This document shows, piece after piece, positions 22,185 through 31,805 of a DNA stretch of 45,090 bases. The notes beneath the pieces are model-generated. The model was not told the DNA's origin, ran no database searches, and saw nothing but the letters and a program-made list of their open reading frames with translations. Origin of the DNA: a virus; IMG/VR virus record IMGVR_UViG_3300037041_001257, positions 1-45,090 of that record; one strand, written 5' to 3'. Position 1 is the first letter of the stretch, and each line of letters opens with the position of its first letter. A program made the translations under genes and the position numbers.

Positions 22185-23761
22185 ATGTAGGTGAATTGTT
22201 TTTTAGCTTGGGATTCAAAAGTGAAGGGCTTGGTGAGGCAAAGCAGTTTGAAAACGTCATATCAGCTTCAAATGATGTCACTCAAGTGCTCATGCAATCA
22301 ATGGAAAAACTAGGTGATATTTTAGGTAAAATGGCTGTCAAAATGGGAGCAATGACAGATTCAGAATTGATAGAAATTAAATCTAAGGAACGCTTGAACA
22401 AAGGGATCAATGATTTAAATTTTGGTGAAAAAAAAGGCAATATTGAAAAAACGAAGAGCCAAGGCATTCTAAAGAGCCTGAATGTAAAAATGAAGGAATA
22501 TTGGGGTAACCTTGCAATGGCAAGACTTCAGATATTGGGATCGACTACAGCATTGACTTATTTCGTCAAGAAGGCGTCTGACGCTGCTGTACACCTCGAT
22601 AAACTATCTACCCTCACTGGACTATCAACTGACACCCTTCAGCGCATGGGAGACATGGCCGCTCAGACCGGTTCTAGTGTTGACGATATCGCAGGGGCCG
22701 TTAGGAATTTTCAACAACAATCGGTTGACATCATGCTCGGGCGAGGGGGCAACATTGGCGCATTTCAATTTTTCGGGTTAGATCCACATGAGGATCCCTT
22801 GAAGCTTCTCGATCAACTTGCTGCAAAGCTAAAGACCATGCCAACTGCACTTGGTAACAGCATGGCCAGGGATCTTGGTTTGTCTGATGATTTGATCTAT
22901 TTTCTGAAAAATAAACAAAATGTCATGCCTCCTGAGACGAAAACGCTTTTGACAGATAAAGAGATTAAGCGCCTTAAAGACTTCAATTTTTATTTCACGA
23001 GGATATTTGAACAAAGCAAACGAGTAATGCAAAAATTTGCAGCTTTTCTAACTCCTATTGCAACATTAATAATCAATTTTTTTGATCGAATGGGTACGAC
23101 ATTTTCAGGACTATCAACAAAGTTAGAGCCATTTTTTGAGAGTTTAAAAAAATATTTACCTTGGATCGTAGCAATAGGCGGGGCATTATTTGTCGCATTT
23201 TTCCCATTGACTGGAGCATTGCTATTGCTCGCCGCTGCAATTGACGACATATGGGCCTTTGTTCGGGGTGAAGATAGCTTGCTAGGAAGAATGCTAAGTT
23301 ACTTCACTGATATTAATGGGGCCGTAAAAGATCTTATTCACTATTATATCCAACTTAGAAAATTGATGACATTAGGTAACTATGATGAGTATTGGGATAA
23401 GCAAGAAGAACTAATGACACAAGGATATGCTGAGTATAAAGCTGAAAAAGATAAAGAGAAAAAAGAAGGTAAAGAAAAAAAACCAGCAGGGCTAGGTGCC
23501 GCTGAAGATCAAATGGGTAAAATGAATTGGGGAATTGGCGGCAAGATAAATGAGATGTGGGACAATAGCAGCATTAAAGCCACGCTAAGAAATGTTGGTC
23601 TTGTAAATCCAGAAGCTACAAAGAAAAACACTGTTACAAATAATGTAAACATAAATGTAAACGGCGTAAAAGATCCAAATGCAGCAGCAATAAAGGCTAA
23701 AGACTTATTTGATAATGCGGTACAAAGTTCATACTTTGAGAAGGCAGCGGGGGAGAAATAA
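22181..23761 (+). CDS. Tape measure protein
   Basis: 526 residues. The N-terminal VGELFFSLGFKSEG, the helical region with LDKLSTLTGLSTDTLQRMGD and GSSVDDIAGAVRNFQQ, and a membrane-like segment (ALFVAFFPLTGALLLLAAAI, about 345-365) are typical. The C-terminus is basic and polar, with TNNVNINVNGVKDPNAAAIK. By the usual rule of about 0.15 nm per residue, the tail would be short, around 80 nm, which is inference. Confidence 0.85.
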   Translation: MNVGELFFSLGFKSEGLGEAKQFENVISASNDVTQVLMQSMEKLGDILGKMAVKMGAMTDSELIEIKSKERLNKGINDLNFGEKKGNIEKTKSQGILKSLNVKMKEYWGNLAMARLQILGSTTALTYFVKKASDAAVHLDKLSTLTGLSTDTLQRMGDMAAQTGSSVDDIAGAVRNFQQQSVDIMLGRGGNIGAFQFFGLDPHEDPLKLLDQLAAKLKTMPTALGNSMARDLGLSDDLIYFLKNKQNVMPPETKTLLTDKEIKRLKDFNFYFTRIFEQSKRVMQKFAAFLTPIATLIINFFDRMGTTFSGLSTKLEPFFESLKKYLPWIVAIGGALFVAFFPLTGALLLLAAAIDDIWAFVRGEDSLLGRMLSYFTDINGAVKDLIHYYIQLRKLMTLGNYDEYWDKQEELMTQGYAEYKAEKDKEKKEGKEKKPAGLGAAEDQMGKMNWGIGGKINEMWDNSSIKATLRNVGLVNPEATKKNTVTNNVNINVNGVKDPNAAAIKAKDLFDNAVQSSYFEKAAGEK

Positions 23762-24549
23762 TGTCTCTTATAAATACTATAAGTGGTGTCAGTAATACAA
23801 TTAGCAAGGGCGGTTCTGCTTTGTCGCTAATTGGAATGGCTGCTTTGCTTAAAGGGAGTGATTTAAAAAAAGGAATTGAAGGGATTTTACTTGATATTAA
23901 TCTCACTGAGAATGTCTCATATTCCGCTCAAATAACAGACCATTTCACTGAAAATAATAGTTCTATTCAAGACCACATTGCATTAGATCCTGTGAGAATA
24001 ACACTCACTGGAAAAGTAGGGGAGTTAGTTTATACAAAAGCAGCTGGCATTTCATTTTTAAAAGCAATGGCTGATAGATTGACGCCTTTGGGGTTACTCA
24101 GTCCCAAGCAAGGATTGCAAGCGACAAAAGCTATTGCCGCAGCTTATGAAGTATCATCGGCTATTGATACAGCGACAAAAGCTTATAATAATTTATCTGA
24201 TCTTTTCAAAGGGAATCCTTCTCTTAATAAACAGCAAACTGCTTTTACTCAATTTGAAAATCTATTTTTACTTAGATCAATTATATCTGTAGAGACACCT
24301 TGGAAAACCTACCCTTCTATGGCTATTGAATCATGGTCGGCTGATCAAGACGCAGAGAGCATCATGGAAACAACATTCACATTGACTTTTAAAGAGATGA
24401 GATTTGTAGGTACTACAACCAATACAGGTACTCTTGTTGGTAGAATAGCAGCACAAGCAAGTGCCGCTTCAAATTTAGGTAAACAGGCTCCTGCAACAAC
24501 TGGTAGCTTTGGGGTAAATGTAGCAAAAAGCATGGGATTTTTTAAATGA
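23761..24549 (+). CDS. Baseplate protein, Dit-like
   Basis: 262 residues. The conserved N-terminal domain contains DINLTENVSYSAQITDHFTE, SSIQDHIALDPVRITLTGKV and, later, ETPWKTYPSMAIESWSADQD, the pattern of the Dit-like baseplate protein that follows tape measures in this myovirus group. The C-terminus is low-complexity and Gly/Ala rich. It starts one base before the tape-measure stop is complete. It probably links tube end and baseplate. Confidence 0.75.
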   Translation: MSLINTISGVSNTISKGGSALSLIGMAALLKGSDLKKGIEGILLDINLTENVSYSAQITDHFTENNSSIQDHIALDPVRITLTGKVGELVYTKAAGISFLKAMADRLTPLGLLSPKQGLQATKAIAAAYEVSSAIDTATKAYNNLSDLFKGNPSLNKQQTAFTQFENLFLLRSIISVETPWKTYPSMAIESWSADQDAESIMETTFTLTFKEMRFVGTTTNTGTLVGRIAAQASAASNLGKQAPATTGSFGVNVAKSMGFFK

Positions 24550-24881
24550 GACAAATTACAACATTGAATGATTCGTATAAGCAGACTTTTAAATTTGCGC
24601 TTGAAGGGTATGATGATATTCAAATTTACCTAGAATTTAAGCCTTTGCAATATGCTTGGTTCATAACAATTAATTGGGGTGTATTTTCTTTAAACAATGA
24701 GCGAGTATCAGTTTCGCCTAATCTTTTAAGACAATTTAGCAGTATTGTACCATTTGGAATAGCAATTGGTGGGCCTGATTCACTTGATCCATTTTCACAA
24801 GATGCTTGGTTAAATGGCTGGTCATTTTACATGTTAGACGAAATTGACATGGCGGATGTGGAGGCGATTTATGTCAAATAG
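24546..24881 (+). CDS. Small baseplate protein (plug-like)
   Basis: 111 residues. LNDSYKQTFKFALEGYDDIQIYLEFKPLQYAWFITINWG and NLLRQFSSIVPFGIAIGG are typical of a baseplate component common between Dit-like and hub genes. Overlaps its upstream neighbour by four bases and the hub start by eleven. The plug function is inferred by order. Confidence 0.68.
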   Translation: MRQITTLNDSYKQTFKFALEGYDDIQIYLEFKPLQYAWFITINWGVFSLNNERVSVSPNLLRQFSSIVPFGIAIGGPDSLDPFSQDAWLNGWSFYMLDEIDMADVEAIYVK

Positions 24882-25830
24882 GAAATTCAATAGGTCATTT
24901 ATTATGAATGTCGAGACTATTGAAAAGAATTCTTATATAGAGATAACGTCGCCTCTAACTGTGGAATTCTCAATCACTCGACACAATCTTGCGAAGTCAA
25001 ATGAGGCTACTTTTACAATATATAATTTAAATAAAGACACGAGAGCTAAACTTGTTAAAGACGCAATGGATTACAATATAGGAGATAATAGAAGGGCTAT
25101 TCAGTTTTTTGCTGGCTATGCAGAGAGCAAAGAAGATTTATTGCCTAGATGTTTTAATGGAACAATTCGTCGAGCATATTCATATCGTCAAGGTTCTGAG
25201 TTTAGAACAGTGATCGAAGCTTTTGACGGGCTTCCTTCGTTTAACACACAAATGGTAACAGCTAATATCAATCCAGGTGAGACGCAAGCAATGGCTATTG
25301 CTAAAATAGCGAAGTCTCTTGACGGTGTTGATAAAGTTACAATAGGAACAAAATTCACAGATATAGCAAAAAGATATATGGCAATACTTGGGTCGCCTCA
25401 AGATGTTCTTAGTGATCTGACAAAAGATTCATTTTATGTAGATGATGGTTCAGTTTATGCATTAGATAAAACAGAGGGTATTGAAGGCGAAATACGCTTA
25501 ATTGACGTTGATAATGGTTTGCTAGGCACGCCAAAAAAAGCAAATATTGTGGTTGAAGTTGAAATGCTTTTTGAATCAAGAATTAAACCATCACAATTAA
25601 TTGAATTAAAATCAGAGACAGACGAACATTTTAACGGTGTTTATCAAGTAACTGGCATCATTCATAGGGGTACAATATCAGGGGCTATTGGCGGGGATTG
25701 TAGAACTATTTTGACTATGATGTATCAAAAAGATTACAAAGTAGTTTTAGACTTTTCAACAATGGAATATCGGATTCAGCCTTCTTCTGGTGATTACACT
25801 AAATATGCCAATGGAGGATTCCATTTATGA
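24871..25830 (+). CDS. Baseplate hub protein
   Basis: 319 residues from the ATG at 24871, seven bases after GGAGG; the frame from 24844 is rejected. LTVEFSITRHNLAKSNEATFTIYNLNKDTR and later FFAGYAES, RCFNGTIRRAYSYRQG and the C-terminal LKSETDEHFNGVYQVTGIIHRG match gp27/gpD-like hub proteins. It should form the trimeric hub around the tube tip above the spike. Confidence 0.8.
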   Translation: MSNRKFNRSFIMNVETIEKNSYIEITSPLTVEFSITRHNLAKSNEATFTIYNLNKDTRAKLVKDAMDYNIGDNRRAIQFFAGYAESKEDLLPRCFNGTIRRAYSYRQGSEFRTVIEAFDGLPSFNTQMVTANINPGETQAMAIAKIAKSLDGVDKVTIGTKFTDIAKRYMAILGSPQDVLSDLTKDSFYVDDGSVYALDKTEGIEGEIRLIDVDNGLLGTPKKANIVVEVEMLFESRIKPSQLIELKSETDEHFNGVYQVTGIIHRGTISGAIGGDCRTILTMMYQKDYKVVLDFSTMEYRIQPSSGDYTKYANGGFHL

Positions 25831-26606
25831 CAGAGAGAATTATTGCTCCGGCCACACAGCCAGAATTGAGGACTGTTTTAGATCAGTTAAAAAGACAGAC
25901 CATGCTTGCAATTAATTGCGTACAAATAGGAACAATATTAGAATACAAAGCAATCACAAATACTGCAAAAGTTAAGATCAATTTTCAAATGCTGATGGGG
26001 AATGGTGAGATTGTCGAGTACCCGATTTTAGATGATTGTCCAGTATTCACACTAAGTGGCGGTGATTCATTTGTATCATGTCCTATAGCAGAGAATGATA
26101 ACTGCATTGTGCTCTTTAATGATCGCAGTATTGACAATTGGTATCTTAGAGGTGATGTTACAACACCTTCTGATAAGAGAGCGCATAGCATTGCTGATGG
26201 TATTGTCTTAGTCGGGATAAACCCAATAAACGCTCCAAAAGCAACATTGTCAAATAGAATATGCATCAATGGTGGTACTAGTAAAATAGTGATCAAAAAT
26301 AAAGATGAAGATTTAAAGACATTGCTTGCAAGTCTCAATACGACAATCAAAAGCACTATTGATACGATTAAAGAGATGAATACCGAGATAGGCGCTTTGA
26401 TTGATTTGATAGGCGCTATTCAAGTAATTACAACAACGGCAACTCTTGGGGTTCCAGCGACTTCAGCCATTCCTATAAATGCATCAACTATTTTAGGTGA
26501 AAAAACTAAATTCACAGGGTACAACACGACACTCGATTCAAGAAAAACAGACCTAACAACTCTCTCAACTGACATGGCAAAATTACTAGACGAGGGTGCA
26601 ATATGA
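25827..26606 (+). CDS. Baseplate spike protein (Gp138/gpV-like)
   Basis: 259 residues. The OB-like N-terminal domain holds INCVQIGTILEYKAITNTAKVKINFQ, VEYPILDDCPVF, GDSFVSCPIAENDNCIVLFNDRSIDNWY, as in Gp138-type spikes. The C-terminal part is helical and Thr/Ile rich. It should pierce the outer membrane as the tip. Overlaps neighbours by four bases. Confidence 0.82.
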   Translation: MTERIIAPATQPELRTVLDQLKRQTMLAINCVQIGTILEYKAITNTAKVKINFQMLMGNGEIVEYPILDDCPVFTLSGGDSFVSCPIAENDNCIVLFNDRSIDNWYLRGDVTTPSDKRAHSIADGIVLVGINPINAPKATLSNRICINGGTSKIVIKNKDEDLKTLLASLNTTIKSTIDTIKEMNTEIGALIDLIGAIQVITTTATLGVPATSAIPINASTILGEKTKFTGYNTTLDSRKTDLTTLSTDMAKLLDEGAI

Positions 26607-26950
26607 TATTTCGAGGACTAAATTCAGCGGGAGACTGGCAATTCGGAGCCGGTAAATCATGCTATGCAAAAGGCAATTCAGCAATACTTTTAAACATTGA
26701 AACAAATCTTAGAACATTCTTAGCAGAGTGTTTTTTTGATCAAGAAATAGGCCAACCTTGGTTCGACATAATCAACTATCGTAACAAAGCAGCAATAGTT
26801 CTCTCAATCAAAGGAGCTATAGTAAATCTGTATGGTGTGCTGGCAGTAAACGAATTAAGTTATGAATTCGACATATACAGGGTATTAACAATCAAATATG
26901 ATATAACGACATTATACACAAAAAATGTTTTGGGGACGGTGATTATATGA
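26603..26950 (+). CDS. Baseplate wedge protein (gp25/GPW-like)
   Basis: 115 residues. LLNIETNLRTFLAECFFDQEIGQPWFDIIN followed by ELSYEFDIYRVLTIKYDITT fits the gp46/GPW-gp25-like wedge family found between spike and J genes. Overlaps by four bases on both sides. Confidence 0.75.
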   Translation: MIFRGLNSAGDWQFGAGKSCYAKGNSAILLNIETNLRTFLAECFFDQEIGQPWFDIINYRNKAAIVLSIKGAIVNLYGVLAVNELSYEFDIYRVLTIKYDITTLYTKNVLGTVII

Positions 26951-28152
26951 CATCAAACTACGTAGACATAACCGGACTTCATTTGCAAGTATTGGCTGAT
27001 ATCGTCACAGAGTTAGAGACAGGCTTTAAAGGGATCTATGGGAATGATATAAATGTCTCTGCAAACTCACCAGACGGGCAAATGATCAATCTTTTTGCTC
27101 AGGCCAAGATAGACATATTAGATTTGATAAGCAGCGTTTATAACTCATTCTCCCCATCTTCAGCGGCAGGTGTCGTATTAGATCAGAGATGCGCTATTAA
27201 TGGTGTGATCAGAAAAGGAGCGATAAAGACGACAGTGTATGCTGTCGTGACGACAGATAGGATAGTAAATCTTATTGGTTCGTCTTCGAATACTGGTACT
27301 CCCTTTACCGTCTCTGATACAGCAGGTAATCAATATTATTTGACTGATGATACGACTACGACAAGTGGAGCGAATACGCTTCATTTCACCGCTGCAATTG
27401 CTGGAGCAATAGACGTATCAGCCCATACTATTACGACAATCGAGACAGTAACATTAGGCGTATTGAGTGTTGATAATACTAGTGGGGTGACTGTTCAAGG
27501 GACTGATGAGGAGACAGACGCAGCTTTAAGATATCGTCGATCGGTGTCAGTATCTAATCCATCGACTGGAAGCTTAGATGGTCTTATGGGAGCATTGCTT
27601 GCGATTGAGGATGTTTTATATGCTAAGGTGTACGAGAACAATACTTCAGCGGGTAACACTTATGGAATACCAGCACACTCTATATGGGCCGTAGTTGACG
27701 GTGGAGGCAGCACAGGAATAGCACAAACTATTTATGAGAGACGCAATTTAGGTTGTGGTATGTACAATGGCACTGGATCGACAGGGGCTACAGGGACAGC
27801 AAAAACAGTTTACATAACTCAATTAAATGGCTTTGATATACCCATTAAATACTCTCTGCCAACATATTATGATTTGTATATTAATCTAACTATCACGAGT
27901 AAATTATCAACTCATTCGATTGATGAGGATTTTATCAAAAATGAGATATTCGATAAAATTCAATATGGCATAAATGAGATGGCTGATTACTCTGAAATTT
28001 CATCTCAAGTTAAGGTATCAGATCCTTACTCAGTGGTTACAGGCGGTGGAGTAGGATTAACAGGACTTGCGAATAGCGCCTATTTAGCTCCACCAACAAT
28101 TGACGGTAGGTGGATCATTACAACTGCAAAAATCAATATAGCTGTGGTGTAA
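26947..28152 (+). CDS. Baseplate J-like wedge protein
   Basis: 401 residues. The opening ITGLHLQVLADIVTELETGFKGIYG, NVSANSPDGQMINLFAQAKIDILDLISSVYNSFSPSSAAGVVLDQRCAINGV and TDEETDAALRYRRSVSVSNPSTGSLDGL are characteristic of baseplate J proteins. It forms the wedge with the gp25-like and DUF2612-like proteins. Confidence 0.92.
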   Translation: MTSNYVDITGLHLQVLADIVTELETGFKGIYGNDINVSANSPDGQMINLFAQAKIDILDLISSVYNSFSPSSAAGVVLDQRCAINGVIRKGAIKTTVYAVVTTDRIVNLIGSSSNTGTPFTVSDTAGNQYYLTDDTTTTSGANTLHFTAAIAGAIDVSAHTITTIETVTLGVLSVDNTSGVTVQGTDEETDAALRYRRSVSVSNPSTGSLDGLMGALLAIEDVLYAKVYENNTSAGNTYGIPAHSIWAVVDGGGSTGIAQTIYERRNLGCGMYNGTGSTGATGTAKTVYITQLNGFDIPIKYSLPTYYDLYINLTITSKLSTHSIDEDFIKNEIFDKIQYGINEMADYSEISSQVKVSDPYSVVTGGGVGLTGLANSAYLAPPTIDGRWIITTAKINIAVV

Positions 28153-28154
28153 CT

Positions 28155-28892
28155 ATGACAGATATTCAAACTACAATTGAATACTATAAAGACTTGTTAC
28201 TTTATCAATATATCAATCAACCGAATGCAAGATTGGTTACAGGGCTTTTGTGCTCTCAAGCAATTGCTGATTTGATTGCTATCTCTGTAAATGATGCATT
28301 CGATATCGAGACAGCCACAGGGCCACAGCTCGATATTTTAGGGGAGTACATAGGTGTAAATCGAGTTATAAATACGGTTTTATCGAGAGACTATTTCACA
28401 TTTGAAGACACTGTAAATCCAGCCTCAACATTGTATGGATTTACTGACTACACAGATTCTACATTAAATGCAAATGTTACATTTTATGGATATGTTGACA
28501 CCTCAAAATCAACTAGCTCTCTTATTGATTCTGAGTATCGTATACTTTTAAAGCTAAAATCATTATGCAACATGTCGAATAATTCGTTATATGAGATAAA
28601 TAAAATTCTGTATGATTTTTTTGGCACAGACATTGTAGTTTTTGATCAATTAGACATGACAATGTCTTATTTTGTAAAAAGCAATATATCGAGGATAATA
28701 AGTATTGCGAATAGTCAAAACTTATTACCAAAACCAGCTGGAGTATTCATAGGAGTATTTACAAGCATTGATGTGGCGAAGTTATGGGGATTCAATGATT
28801 ACTTACAGCCGAGCTATTATACAACTGGTTTTAGCGATTATACGTCAGGTTTCGTTGATTCAAAAATGTTAGATTATACTGATAGGATTTAA
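28155..28892 (+). CDS. Baseplate wedge/tail protein I-like (DUF2612-type)
   Basis: 245 residues from the ATG at 28155, two bases after the J-like stop. The N-terminal YYKDLLLYQYINQPNARLV, ATGPQLDILGEYIGVNR and SDSEYRILLKLK-like segment match DUF2612. The C-terminal part carries YTSGFVDSKMLDYTD, probably the fibre attachment region. It should connect baseplate and tail fibres. Confidence 0.82.
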   Translation: MTDIQTTIEYYKDLLLYQYINQPNARLVTGLLCSQAIADLIAISVNDAFDIETATGPQLDILGEYIGVNRVINTVLSRDYFTFEDTVNPASTLYGFTDYTDSTLNANVTFYGYVDTSKSTSSLIDSEYRILLKLKSLCNMSNNSLYEINKILYDFFGTDIVVFDQLDMTMSYFVKSNISRIISIANSQNLLPKPAGVFIGVFTSIDVAKLWGFNDYLQPSYYTTGFSDYTSGFVDSKMLDYTDRI

Positions 28893-28895
28893 TGC

Positions 28896-29531
28896 ATGAC
28901 AAAATTAGCAATAAAAGTACAAAAGATATTTGGAGCGACAGGTCCGACAGGAGTGTTGGGACAATTTGGTTCTTTAAAAGCAGGCAGTCCAACATACTCT
29001 AACGATCCCGATACAATTCAAGCTTTAAGTGGATATGGTCAAGGGATTGATGGTGCATCAATAAATAGTGCTCCCCCTGCTATTCAAGATGTCAACTCTC
29101 TTTCCTATCTGATATCGAGACAAATAGCATACTTGATGCAAACAAGCGTATCAGAATGGGACGCAGCAACAACATATTATATTGGATCTATCATCAATGA
29201 TGGACTTGGTAATCTCTATACTTCGATTACAGATGATAATCTAAATAATGTCATTACAGATTCAAGCAACTGGCTAAATATGACAAGTAATTTTTCAAGG
29301 GATGTATCAGGCGATGTGACATTTGCAAATGAAGATTATTGCATAGTATATCCTGTTGGCGCAACTGGCCCAAGTGGTACTGTTGCTCTACCCACGCCAG
29401 GAGATGAATTAAAGGGCAGAAAAATTATTGTTGCTGATTTTACGCAAGCAGGTGGTGTGACTTTTGTAGCAAAAAGTATATGCACAGGTACAAAATGGGT
29501 TTATGAATCACTGGCACTGACATTTTCATAA
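28896..29531 (+). CDS. Tail fibre paralogue A
   Basis: 211 residues. The N-terminal module (GQFGSLKAGSPTYSNDPDTI, AIQDVNSLSYLISRQIAYLMQ, EWDAATTYYIGSIINDG) is shared with the next two genes. It is preceded by a tiny collagen-like GATGPTG. The C-terminal part starts [19 protein letters not shown] and ends in a short beta region. It may cap or branch at the baseplate. Confidence 0.78.
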   Translation: MTKLAIKVQKIFGATGPTGVLGQFGSLKAGSPTYSNDPDTIQALSGYGQGIDGASINSAPPAIQDVNSLSYLISRQIAYLMQTSVSEWDAATTYYIGSIINDGLGNLYTSITDDNLNNVITDSSNWLNMTSNFSRDVSGDVTFANEDYCIVYPVGATGPSGTVALPTPGDELKGRKIIVADFTQAGGVTFVAKSICTGTKWVYESLALTFS

Positions 29532-29543
29532 TTAGGATGTATA

Positions 29544-30734
29544 ATGGCTAAAATAACAAGAAAAAATCAAAAAATATTTGCTGGTGAAGTATCTTCTTCT
29601 GGCGTTGTTTCGCAATTTGGATCTTTAAAAGCCGCATTACCAAGTTACTCTTCTGACTTAGATACTATTCAAGCATTAGACGCCTGGGGTGAGGGGTGGG
29701 CATCAGCAGTAATAAGCAACCATTTCCCAGCTGTGCAAGATTTAAACGCCCTACATTATGTTCTGACTAAACAAATAGCTTATCTAATGCAAGCTGGTAT
29801 TCCAGAATGGAACGCTGAGACAACATATTATATTGGGTCTTTTGCTAGTGTCCCAAATGGTTTAGACAGAGCAAAATTTATATCGGTCGCCGATAATAAT
29901 TTAAATAATGATTTGAGCGACACAGCCAAATGGATGCTTTATGATTCAAGAAAATATGTTACTTGTTCGTTAAATACTTATGCGTCACTTTATGATGACC
30001 AATATATAGAGATGACTTATGCAGGGAATACAACTGTGTCTCTTCCAGAGCCTACAGCACTTAACAAGGGCAGAAAAATAGTAGTAGCGAATGGAAATAG
30101 TGCTAATAGCGGCAGTTATAAAGTAACAGTATCATCATTAGGGACATCAAAATTAATTGATGGAAGTGCTACATATTTAATTGCTATGGCTTTTAGCATG
30201 GTTAGTTTTGTGACATTTGTGTCAAATGGGACCAGCTGGGATGTTATCGAACAAGGTGCGAATGGTCCTAGATATTCCTTAGATATACTAAACACAACTG
30301 GTGCTAGTGAAGTATTTTTAACAAGCACAATATCCGAACAGGGACAAACTTTTGTAGCAATGGGAAATGAGTTAAATAGAGTAATATTTCAAATCAAGAA
30401 TTCATATGCTGCTACAGCTGGGCAAATTGGAGCAAAACTATATTCAACTATTGCTGGTGTACCAGATACATTAATAGCAACAAGTGCTGATTATTTTTTA
30501 GTAACTGGTATTCCTAACTATAGTGTTGAAAGGACATTTATTTTTAATACCGCGATAACAATAGGCGAATCATATGCGGTAGTTTTATATGTCAAAGCTG
30601 CGTTAAATGGAGATATGGCTATACTTTACGGTAGTGATACATATGAGTCTGGGACACGATATTATTACGATACTGGATGGCATTCTCAATCTAATGATTT
30701 ATGGTTTAAAATGTATATGCATAATAATGCATAA
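29544..30734 (+). CDS. Tail fibre paralogue B, with added C-terminal domain
   Basis: 396 residues. Residues 1-130 repeat the module of paralogue A (QFGSLKAALPSYSSDLDTIQ, EWNAETTYYIGSFAS). The LPEPTALNKGRKIVVANG strand follows. From about residue 240 there is an extra beta-sandwich-like domain (GQTFVAMGNELNRVIFQIKN, GQIGAKLYSTIAGVPDTLIA, GTRYYYDTGWHSQSNDLW), which is probably receptor-binding. Confidence 0.8.
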   Translation: MAKITRKNQKIFAGEVSSSGVVSQFGSLKAALPSYSSDLDTIQALDAWGEGWASAVISNHFPAVQDLNALHYVLTKQIAYLMQAGIPEWNAETTYYIGSFASVPNGLDRAKFISVADNNLNNDLSDTAKWMLYDSRKYVTCSLNTYASLYDDQYIEMTYAGNTTVSLPEPTALNKGRKIVVANGNSANSGSYKVTVSSLGTSKLIDGSATYLIAMAFSMVSFVTFVSNGTSWDVIEQGANGPRYSLDILNTTGASEVFLTSTISEQGQTFVAMGNELNRVIFQIKNSYAATAGQIGAKLYSTIAGVPDTLIATSADYFLVTGIPNYSVERTFIFNTAITIGESYAVVLYVKAALNGDMAILYGSDTYESGTRYYYDTGWHSQSNDLWFKMYMHNNA

Positions 30735-30746
30735 TTGGAGAAAATA

Positions 30747-31448
30747 ATGGCTAAAATACCGTCTAAATTTCAAAGGATATTTTGCGCTGATGTTTCGGTA
30801 AATAATGTTGTTGCTCAATTTGGATCTTTAAAAGCAGCGTCTCCAGTATATTCAGACGATCCCGATACATTGCAATCGCTAGCAGCATGGACGAATGGTT
30901 GGTCGGACGCTGTGCTAGATAACAACGCCCCAACAATTCAAGACATGAATGGGCTATTTTATGTTCTGACAAGGCAAATAGCTTATCTAATGCAAGCTGG
31001 TATTCCAGAATGGAATGCAGGTATAACATATTTCATTGGATCTATTGTCAGTGATGGTTTAGGGGGAATTTATAGATCACTTGTCGATACTAATTTAAAT
31101 CAAGCTTTAACTGATTCTACAAAATGGTTTAATCAAAGCAGTATTAAACAAACTGAGATCGGAGACAATTATGCTGTTTTGGCTAGTGATCATATCGTCC
31201 GTTGGTCGACAGCAGCTTCGTCAATAGGTCATAGGACAATTACTTTACCCACTCCAATATCAACATTGAAGGGTAAACATGTTGTTATTAAAATAGTCAG
31301 TCCTGTTGGTGGTGGATACATAGAAATTGTCACCGAAGATAATTCGACTATAAATGGAAAAGCAAAGCTTAAAATAGTGAGATATCAATCAATAAGTTTC
31401 TTTTGTGACGGAACAAGATGGATATGTACAGATTATTTTTCTGCATAA
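30747..31448 (+). CDS. Tail fibre paralogue C
   Basis: 233 residues from the ATG at 30747, eight bases after GGAG; the upstream ATG at 30735 contains that RBS in its coding frame. It shares the A/B module (VAQFGSLKAASPVYSDDPDT, MNGLFYVLTRQIAYLMQAG, EWNAGITYFIGSIVSDG) and ends with LPTPISTLKGKHVVIKIV and a short beta region. The identity to paralogue B in the first 100 residues is the highest of the trio, suggesting a duplication. Confidence 0.8.
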   Translation: MAKIPSKFQRIFCADVSVNNVVAQFGSLKAASPVYSDDPDTLQSLAAWTNGWSDAVLDNNAPTIQDMNGLFYVLTRQIAYLMQAGIPEWNAGITYFIGSIVSDGLGGIYRSLVDTNLNQALTDSTKWFNQSSIKQTEIGDNYAVLASDHIVRWSTAASSIGHRTITLPTPISTLKGKHVVIKIVSPVGGGYIEIVTEDNSTINGKAKLKIVRYQSISFFCDGTRWICTDYFSA

Positions 31449-31460
31449 AGGATTTTTTTT

Positions 31461-31805
31461 ATGACTGCAAATCTTGATTTTGTAAAAACAGACTGTGAAG
31501 ATATGTCGTGTCACACAGGGACTACATTCAATCTTGATTTAATATCTACAGGTGAGTGTAAAGATACTCCCTATGATTTGTCAGGATATACAGCTTCAAT
31601 GCTTATATTCGACACGATTGAGACTGTCGTGATTGATACTATTGTTGGTACATTTCCAGACCGAGCAAGAGGACTAGTGAATTTTAATATCCCTGCAATT
31701 GACACGCATGATTATGTTGTCGGGATGTACAACTATCATATCGAGCTATCGATTAGCACGAGTGTTTATCGTGTAGCTGAAGGATATTTTGAGGTGACGC
31801 AATGA
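31461..31805 (+). CDS. Small tail-associated beta-sandwich protein
   Basis: 114 residues. [35 protein letters not shown] and [25 protein letters not shown] resemble the small N-terminal domains found just before collagen-like tail fibre genes in other phages. It overlaps the fibre gene by four bases and may attach it. Confidence 0.62.
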   Translation: MTANLDFVKTDCEDMSCHTGTTFNLDLISTGECKDTPYDLSGYTASMLIFDTIETVVIDTIVGTFPDRARGLVNFNIPAIDTHDYVVGMYNYHIELSISTSVYRVAEGYFEVTQ

